Part shown: piece by piece, positions 57,757 through 64,000 of the stretch | Numbering within the stretch: the first letter of the stretch is position 1 | Layout: every line of letters starts with the position of its first letter | Assembly: GCF_900113275.1 (NCBI RefSeq) | Contig: NZ_FOOU01000004.1 | Coordinates: 248,001 to 312,000, forward strand | Source: Neptunomonas qingdaonensis | GTDB taxonomy: Bacteria; Pseudomonadota; Gammaproteobacteria; Pseudomonadales; Balneatricaceae | Direction: 5' to 3' | DNA length: 64,000 bases | Position numbers and translations under genes: made by a program | The notes under the pieces: model-generated | Told to the model about the DNA's origin: nothing | Databases searched by the model: none | What the model saw: only the letters and a program-made list of their open reading frames with translations

Positions 57757-57847
57757 TTCTAACATCCTTATCTATGAATGACCAAACTTACCAAGGCATT
57801 CATGAGTCGAAATAAGGGCCGGTGGTAGGCAATAGTTTCATTCACGT

Positions 57848-60595
57848 TCATTTTGTTTCACTCCACCCACACATCATCAGCTCATTAAAATCACGGCGGG
57901 ATAAAACATCAGAACAGTCCCGCCAGTCTTTTTCGGAAGGCTCCATCGTAGAGGTGTAACGAAGATCAAAACCATTGGCTTGTTTTTGTGCATTTATGTA
58001 CTCGTCCATCTTCTCACCCATGGTTTCGATATCTTCAATCCATTCATCCTTGATGGTGTCGGGTAGTGAACCAAACAAGTTATAACGATCTTGCATGCGT
58101 TCTGAAAGCTTGTCATAGACTTTCTCATCAACGGTTTGCTCGTTAACTAGGTTCAGCATATCGACTTTATCGCGTACCTGACCAAAACGTTTAATTCGAC
58201 CAATTCTTTGTTCCAGTTTAGTTGGGTTCCAAGGCAGGTCAATATTCATCAGCGTGCCCAGTGTTTGTAGGTTCAAACCTTCACAAGCAGCGTCAGTGGC
58301 TACCATAATTTCCAGTTGATGCTCTGCAACCATCCGCTTTAAGGTTTCGCGTTCAATATTGACGCTATCACCTTTTTGATACAGCCGACTTCTGCCTGCA
58401 CCTGCGTATAAACCAACAGGCTGATCTGGGTAACGAGTCGCTAATGAATCTGCCACCCATTTGGCGGTGTCGTAGTATTGGCTAAAAATAATAACGCCAT
58501 GCTTGAGCCATTGTTCTTTTTCAAGGTAATGGATAATAGCCTGAAGTTTGGGATCCTCTTCAATTCTTTCTAAACGAACAATCATGCGTTCAAGTACGGC
58601 AATATCATCTGGGCTTTCTGCCTTAAGCTCAATGGTTTGGTCGTCTTTTTCTTCTTGGATGGTTCTGCCTTCCAATAGTTTTTTAGCGGTATTAAGGCCT
58701 GCTGAAATACTGGAGCAAATTCTTTGCTCCATGAGGTTTTTCATGAAGCCACTGCCTTTACCACTTTGCGCAAGTGCTTTTCCAAAATTGCGAGCCTCCG
58801 CATAAGCTTGTCGAAAATCTTCGCTGGTCCTCAGCGCTTTACCTTCAAACAAACTATTAAACTTGTGTTCCTCTTTTGCTAGATTTCGATCGGGGTGAAC
58901 ATCAACACCAATACGCGGTAATAGGTTGGCGTCTTCAAGTGTTACTCGTTTTCGTAACACGATATGACGAATAAAGGGATTCTCCCGCTGAAAAAAGTTA
59001 GCGCCCGAAATATCCCGATCCAGCTCATCTTCCAAGTAATCTCTAGAGTCGTCAGACAAATCTGTCAGAGGATTTTTAATGTCCCATTTTTTGCCATTGA
59101 TAAGCTCAAGATCTTCTCGGATGGAACGAAACAATTTTCTTGAATGCTGTTCGTTTGAAGAGTCCACCACCGGTAATGGCGAGCGCAATAGCTCCCAGGC
59201 AAAACTAGGCTCAATTACGCGCTGTTCACCGGAAAGGATAGGTAATACTTCTTTCGGCCTGTGCCATTTTGTAAAGTCATTGCCTAATACCAAATTGTCG
59301 CTGCCTTGGTGCAAAATCCCCATGAGATCCCATAGGTCCTCTGGGCGTGTTTGTATCGGTGTGGCAGTGCCTAACAGAACATGATCAGACCGAGCTGCAA
59401 TATCCCGCATAAAGGCAAGCAAATTATTATGTGAACCTGCATCTTTACCAAAGCCTTGTCGGCTTCTGGCTTTGTGTGCTTCATCTAAAATAGAAAGGCC
59501 AAAACGCAAGCCAAGCAAATAATCCTTTTCTAAGGATTCTTGCATCATTAAACCAGTTGAAACGATGCCGATACGTAATGGACATTTGGCGATAAACGCT
59601 TGGCCGGAAGGCGAAATAAGTCTGCCTTCTGGATCTAGCCAGGCTTTCTTTTGTGTATGCCAACGAGCGCAGGGAATACCCAGCTTGTCGATCATTTCTG
59701 TTTGCCATTGCTCACATAAGGTAGCCGGGCAAAAAATAATAACAGGCTTTCTTTTTTTGTTTTCTTTGTCGCTTAGTAAGCATAAGCTCAAAGCCGCGGT
59801 GCCCATAGAGAGGGTTTTACCTAAACCAACTTCATCGGCTATCAACAATCGTACAATGCCGTGGTTATGGTAATGTCGAACACACTCACTCACAAAACCC
59901 TGTTGCCACGGTTGTAATGAAAAGCCTTGACGATAAAGCGGTGACTCAATAAGAGCTGCTGGCGCCAGATCATCATCGTCTTCAATCTCATCAAAGACGA
60001 CTTCACGACGATAGCCCCTGCGTTTTACTTCTCGAATAACCGCATCCGGTAGTTGCCGAGCAGCATTCCAAAGAAACTCGAACTCTTCTTCTATCCACGC
60101 GACACCCTCCGGCGAATCATCTTCCCACAGGATTTCATAGTGCCTTTGCCACCCGCTACTGGTTTCATTCATAGAGCCCATAAAGCCCAGCTTGCGACCA
60201 TCTGCGCATTCAATGACACCGGCTTTACCGTGTAAAAAACCGCAAATACTATCAGGGGCAACGCGAATAACCTGACCATGCTTGGCTAAAAAACTGTCAA
60301 GTCTTCGGTAGCGATCTCGGTTTAACAGTGCTTCGGTTTCTATATCATGCTCGTTCCAGCGTCCAATCATTTTTGACTCACGCAGCTGAGCAATCTTTAG
60401 GTCGTCTGGATGAATATCGACATTACAAACAATTTTAACTTCAGGAATGGCTTCAATCAGTTCGTTCGCAACCTCAAATAAGGAGCTCGTAAAGTAGCCC
60501 GCTATGCGTTTATAGCTGCGGGCGCCTTTTAGATGCTCCAGTAAAAAGCTACTGTCGAGCCGATGGGTGCGTGAAGAAAACCGTCTGATTGCCAT
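57848..60595 (-). CDS. PLD-domain SNF2/SWI2-type helicase
   Basis: A 915-residue protein with two parts. Residues 1-195 form a phospholipase-D-like domain with FLHGKAGVIE (His122, Lys124) then GFMGSMNETSSGWQRHYE, as in the nuclease-like PLD modules linked to helicases; the usual Asp of HxK(x)4D is a Glu at 129. Residues 225-870 form an SF2 (SNF2-like) ATPase: ADEVGLGKT (253-261), DEAH (371-374), GTATP (409-413), ATDAACEGLNLQ (767-778) and QRIGRIKRFGQ (796-806). It could translocate and cut or sense DNA. It lies 72 bp after the methyltransferase gene and 82 bp before the SF1 helicase. Confidence 0.88.
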   Translation of the reverse strand: MAIRRFSSRTHRLDSSFLLEHLKGARSYKRIAGYFTSSLFEVANELIEAIPEVKIVCNVDIHPDDLKIAQLRESKMIGRWNEHDIETEALLNRDRYRRLDSFLAKHGQVIRVAPDSICGFLHGKAGVIECADGRKLGFMGSMNETSSGWQRHYEILWEDDSPEGVAWIEEEFEFLWNAARQLPDAVIREVKRRGYRREVVFDEIEDDDDLAPAALIESPLYRQGFSLQPWQQGFVSECVRHYHNHGIVRLLIADEVGLGKTLSMGTAALSLCLLSDKENKKRKPVIIFCPATLCEQWQTEMIDKLGIPCARWHTQKKAWLDPEGRLISPSGQAFIAKCPLRIGIVSTGLMMQESLEKDYLLGLRFGLSILDEAHKARSRQGFGKDAGSHNNLLAFMRDIAARSDHVLLGTATPIQTRPEDLWDLMGILHQGSDNLVLGNDFTKWHRPKEVLPILSGEQRVIEPSFAWELLRSPLPVVDSSNEQHSRKLFRSIREDLELINGKKWDIKNPLTDLSDDSRDYLEDELDRDISGANFFQRENPFIRHIVLRKRVTLEDANLLPRIGVDVHPDRNLAKEEHKFNSLFEGKALRTSEDFRQAYAEARNFGKALAQSGKGSGFMKNLMEQRICSSISAGLNTAKKLLEGRTIQEEKDDQTIELKAESPDDIAVLERMIVRLERIEEDPKLQAIIHYLEKEQWLKHGVIIFSQYYDTAKWVADSLATRYPDQPVGLYAGAGRSRLYQKGDSVNIERETLKRMVAEHQLEIMVATDAACEGLNLQTLGTLMNIDLPWNPTKLEQRIGRIKRFGQVRDKVDMLNLVNEQTVDEKVYDKLSERMQDRYNLFGSLPDTIKDEWIEDIETMGEKMDEYINAQKQANGFDLRYTSTMEPSEKDWRDCSDVLSRRDFNELMMCGWSETK

Positions 60596-60667
60596 ATTAT
60601 TATTTGCTCTTAGTCCATAGACTTTTCATTGCTCTGTTTTTAGTTGCCTATTTTTAAATTTCGCACA

Positions 60668-63600
60668 CTAATTACCTAGAGCCCGCATATTGCGTAACCG
60701 CGCTCCCAGTACTTCTGCCACATCACGCGTGGCTTTTTCGGGCGCTTTGTTTTCAATAAAGGTCAGTACATCAATCAATAATGCACGTATCTCCATAAAA
60801 TCGGGGAGGTCCGCCTGTAGTTGGCTGATCACCGCTTGTGGGTCGGCTTCTGCTAACAGTTGTTGCAAACCAATAATCAAGTGCCCAAGCCAAGTTGAAC
60901 CAATCTCGTTACTTTCGGTGAGGTCGCGCGAGGTAAATTCAGGGATGCGTTTTAGCTGAGCTTTGTTAGCCGCCATACTTCCCATCACTCTTGCGTAGTC
61001 TTCCACACGGAAGGCTTTAGCGAAGTTTTGATAATTATCTAATTTAGCAGCTCCGGTGGTCTCAATATCCATCATGCGCAGATAAAAACGCTGAATACCG
61101 CTGAGTTTCTGCCAAGTGTCGGTCGTTAAACCCTCAGGGACTAACAAACTATTGGCGGCTTCAGCAGCCTGCTGCACAATTTCGTCAACAACTGTCACTT
61201 CACCTTTAGTGCGAGGCCTCAACGCAAAAGCGGTGACATCTTCGCCACCAATATGGGTGTAAGACGTCAGTACTTTTAGGGCAGCGGCGTAACCCGCCAT
61301 TTGTAAGTCGGAGTCGTTAAACACAGGCTCGCCCATCTTGTCTTTCACCTCGTCGTTCAGGTGCATCATGGTTTCGATCTGATGTTTAACTTCGGCACGC
61401 ACGGCAGGCAATAGCCGCTGTTTAAAGCCCGCGTTTTCTCCCGATGGGCGTTTGCGCAGCATCAAAATAACGGTGCCCTGTACGTATCCACCTTTTTTCA
61501 ACTCAGTGCTGGTTTCTGTAGCGATATACCATGCACCGACTACTTGTAGGCCAGCCGCCCAGAATATGCCAATCATGTCAGACCAAACACCCGTATCTTG
61601 GTGGGTGAACATAACGCACTGCATTCCGTTGTCAGGCATTTTTTTTGTCATTGCGGAATAAGACTCCGCCATACCCTTTCTAAAGTCATTACCGGAGCCT
61701 TTTACTGCAAGTGCCCGTCGAGAATCCCAAGTCCATTCATCAAAAGGTTTTGGGGGGTATTTTCGAAACCAAGCGATAAAAAACTCAGTAATTTCGTGGT
61801 ACATCACTGCATCAGCATATGGTGGATCGGTAATGAAAATATCTGCAGGTATTGGGTTTTTTGCTTCCCTTGTAACTACTTGAAAATTGGTTTTTGACAG
61901 GTCAGAGTACCTAGCATTTCCTAACCCCCACTGGGAAAGAAGGAAATATGAGCTTCTGGAACCGTAATTTATAAAAGGGTCTAATGCCTGGTTATAGAAA
62001 AGATTTTCAGGTTTGTCCCAGCCAGTATGCCAATGACAACACTTGTTATTCCAATCTGCAACTTTCGCTGCATAGACAGTCATGCAAGCAGGCTCGCTAC
62101 TTGAAAGAGAATATTCGTTGATCAGTTTTTGAATTAAAAGCTGTCTTGAATTGAACAAGTGATGCCAATATGTCCAACCTCTTGTTCTCGTAGGCTCATC
62201 GGTTTTGTCACCTGGCTCTATTTCCATATCGGGCACGAGCCCTTGCTCCTGCCAATTAGCGAGATTTTCGTGAACTATTCTATCTACCTTCTCTTCACGG
62301 GCTAAATCGGCCTCCGTCACTTTTTTAAAGAACGTTATTGGGCGTGTTGAATCTATAGTATCCTTGTCAACCCAGTGGATGGCATATAACCTATCACGAT
62401 AGATGTCCGTATCTAAATATCGAAAATCTGCCTTGTCCCACCTTCTAAGGCTGTTTAGCCACTTCCCGTCGGGGCCCTTACGGTCGCCACGAATAGTTTT
62501 CAGCGGATTTTTGTATTCCTTTCCATTTAGCGTATATATTAAAAATCCGTTCTGAACGGTGCCATTTTCTGCAGCTTTTAACTCAGATTTAGAGCAATCA
62601 GAAATAACATCTATTTGAAATGACTTGGTTTCAATATTGGGTATAACTTTAGCTATAACACCTTTATTTTTTGAGATAACCCAGCTTGGAGACATTGGTA
62701 TTCTCCAGCCAGTTTCAGGACACGTCGTCTCTAAGCAATATAAGAAGGACTTTGCGCGATTTCCTTCACTATCATGCTCGATTTGTAATTCAGTTATAGC
62801 TTCATCAACTTTTATGTAAACGTATTCTTGAGCTTGGGAAAACTCTTTCCTTTTATCTTCTGAAGCACCAATGATATTGAGAGCCCCCCAAGTTAACATA
62901 CAAGCGACAGGATTAAGATCAGATGCTATTGCGTCACAGCCAATTCTTGCTGCTTCAAATGGTATTGAGCCACCACCACTAAATGTGTCTGCAACTTTAG
63001 GCCTGCGTCCATATTTCAAAATACCCAGTTGTTCAATGAGTTCTTGGTGAGATGATGCATTAACACCGTAACTTACATAGTGTTTATTTATCGTTGGCCA
63101 AATGTGCTCATATAACCATCCTTGATCTACCTCTTCAGGTCGCTTACATAGTAATGATTTCTCTTCGTAGCCTTTAATTTGACCAAGAAATAGAGTTAAC
63201 AAATGAAGTTTGTCTTTTTCCTCAATGTCACGGCGCCAACGGAGTTTTAACCCTGAGGAATCAGGGTTTAACGGGAAGGCTAATGCGTTAATTTCGGGAA
63301 ACCGATCGTCGTCAACTTTAATATTATGGGAGAAAGAGTCCCATGGGTTGTGTAGGTTTATTTTCTCGGCTATATCTTTCGGCTTTATTAAATTCTGAAT
63401 CAGGGCACGCTTGGCAAGACTCTGGTCATCAAATGCCATCAGTAGTTCAAAAATTTCTAAATCTTTTTCAGTGTTATCTGTTTGAGGTAAAAGACTACCA
63501 AGCACTACCGCTCTGACTAAAATCAGAGGCTTACGACCTTTCCAATAGGACCCTAAACCTGTGAGCGTTTGCCCTAAGTTTGCTTTTCTTTCTTTTTGTG

Positions 63601-63685
63601 CCTCGAAAGATACTTTTTGTGCTGGAAATACTGCCTCAATCAGTGCAGGCGCATCTTTCAGCGCAAAAGGTGTTAGCTGTGTCAT
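60668..63685 (-). CDS. DUF1156-type DNA methyltransferase
   Basis: A 1005-residue adenine-type (N6/N4) methyltransferase. Motif I, SAM-binding, is VADTFSGGGSIPFEAARIGCDAI (233-252) and motif IV, catalytic, is FITDPPYADAVMYHE (DPPY at 620-623). The N-terminal region (about 1-230) and the interval 250-600 with CLETTCPETGWRIP, typical of DUF1156 proteins, are long. It starts immediately after the TAA stop of the upstream DUF3780-like gene (TAAATG), so the two are translationally coupled. It probably marks host DNA in an anti-phage system whose other parts are the two helicases. No specificity subunit is seen. Confidence 0.9.
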   Translation of the reverse strand: MTQLTPFALKDAPALIEAVFPAQKVSFEAQKERKANLGQTLTGLGSYWKGRKPLILVRAVVLGSLLPQTDNTEKDLEIFELLMAFDDQSLAKRALIQNLIKPKDIAEKINLHNPWDSFSHNIKVDDDRFPEINALAFPLNPDSSGLKLRWRRDIEEKDKLHLLTLFLGQIKGYEEKSLLCKRPEEVDQGWLYEHIWPTINKHYVSYGVNASSHQELIEQLGILKYGRRPKVADTFSGGGSIPFEAARIGCDAIASDLNPVACMLTWGALNIIGASEDKRKEFSQAQEYVYIKVDEAITELQIEHDSEGNRAKSFLYCLETTCPETGWRIPMSPSWVISKNKGVIAKVIPNIETKSFQIDVISDCSKSELKAAENGTVQNGFLIYTLNGKEYKNPLKTIRGDRKGPDGKWLNSLRRWDKADFRYLDTDIYRDRLYAIHWVDKDTIDSTRPITFFKKVTEADLAREEKVDRIVHENLANWQEQGLVPDMEIEPGDKTDEPTRTRGWTYWHHLFNSRQLLIQKLINEYSLSSSEPACMTVYAAKVADWNNKCCHWHTGWDKPENLFYNQALDPFINYGSRSSYFLLSQWGLGNARYSDLSKTNFQVVTREAKNPIPADIFITDPPYADAVMYHEITEFFIAWFRKYPPKPFDEWTWDSRRALAVKGSGNDFRKGMAESYSAMTKKMPDNGMQCVMFTHQDTGVWSDMIGIFWAAGLQVVGAWYIATETSTELKKGGYVQGTVILMLRKRPSGENAGFKQRLLPAVRAEVKHQIETMMHLNDEVKDKMGEPVFNDSDLQMAGYAAALKVLTSYTHIGGEDVTAFALRPRTKGEVTVVDEIVQQAAEAANSLLVPEGLTTDTWQKLSGIQRFYLRMMDIETTGAAKLDNYQNFAKAFRVEDYARVMGSMAANKAQLKRIPEFTSRDLTESNEIGSTWLGHLIIGLQQLLAEADPQAVISQLQADLPDFMEIRALLIDVLTFIENKAPEKATRDVAEVLGARLRNMRALGN

Positions 63686-64000
63686 TTAATCTTCATCTCC
63701 AAACAGATCGAGCATGGACAAATTGCCTTGATCGAAACCATCGCTCTGTAATGTATTGCGTACTATTTTGCGGCCGCGTGGTTTTAGTTGGTCGCTCTGT
63801 GCAACATCGCCTAGCGCATGTCGTAGTGCAACACGCCAACCTTTTTCACCGTCTTTTATGCCGCCGGTACTCATGGCTGTCATGCCAAAAAGCCACCAGC
63901 GCTCTTCGGGCCTGAGTGCAAGCCAATTCCGAACCGCGACGGGAATATTCTCCATCGCCATACTTTCAATAGCCCAGGCTAATACGCATAACTCTTTCCC
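63686..64000 (-). CDS. DUF3780-like protein, C-terminal part (runs off the window)
   Basis: Only the last 105 codons are inside the window; the frame is open to the right edge (GKELCVLAWAIESMAMENIPV then NWLALRPEERWWLFGMTAM), so the ATG at 63961 is internal and not the start. The Ala-Trp-Ala-Ile and PEERWWLF words and GIKDGEKGWRVALRHAL resemble what I recall of DUF3780, a family repeatedly found beside DUF1156 methyltransferases in defence islands. Its function is unknown. The stop touches the methyltransferase start. Identification is from memory of the family and should be checked. Confidence 0.65.
   Translation of the reverse strand, partial: GKELCVLAWAIESMAMENIPVAVRNWLALRPEERWWLFGMTAMSTGGIKDGEKGWRVALRHALGDVAQSDQLKPRGRKIVRNTLQSDGFDQGNLSMLDLFGDED

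Overview
The window reads as a gammaproteobacterial chromosome of moderate G+C, most like a marine Oceanospirillales relative. This rests on the Pseudomonas-type order gltA / sdhCDAB-sucAB-lpd-sucCD, the folX/folM monapterin pair, the dad alanine-catabolic locus and the general gene content. No rRNA, complete tRNA or CRISPR array was seen.

Positions 1-41,800 look like core chromosome. After a partial permuted-papain-type gene, a retropepsin-like protease and an MFS transporter come the TCA-cycle genes: a leftward sdhCDAB, sucAB, lpd, sucCD series broken up by hairpins, with gltA diverging from sdhC. Next are a zinc-protease-like protein, yqaA and recQ; the D-alanine catabolic operon dadA-ridA-alr with a divergent Lrp-type regulator; a pseudouridine synthase; a nitrate-sensor-type chemoreceptor; folX-folM; a YebC-like factor; a MacB/LolE-type ABC exporter with an HlyD adaptor; an L,D-transpeptidase beside a MepK-type endopeptidase; an EEP-family phosphodiesterase; an AGCS alanine/glycine symporter; and an MscS channel.

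From about 41,800 the sequence becomes accessory: AT-rich gene-free stretches, degenerate direct repeats and cargo. Cargo includes a secreted chimeric protein with a Sel1-like start and a kelch-like end, and a P4-type integrase remnant cut by an IS3-family element whose orfB is itself split by a group II intron. It also includes a patatin-like phospholipase plus GntP permease pair, richer in G+C than its surroundings and alphaproteobacterial in style.

At 53,477-53,499 lies a 23-bp copy of a tRNA-Leu 3' end, which by its orientation marks the left attachment site of an island running rightwards past the window. That island carries a leftward operon of a DUF3780-like protein (partial), a DUF1156-type DNA methyltransferase, a PLD-SNF2 helicase and an SF1 helicase with a possible Gre-like N-terminal domain. 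This is a probable restriction-like anti-phage system and is the most interesting part of the window.
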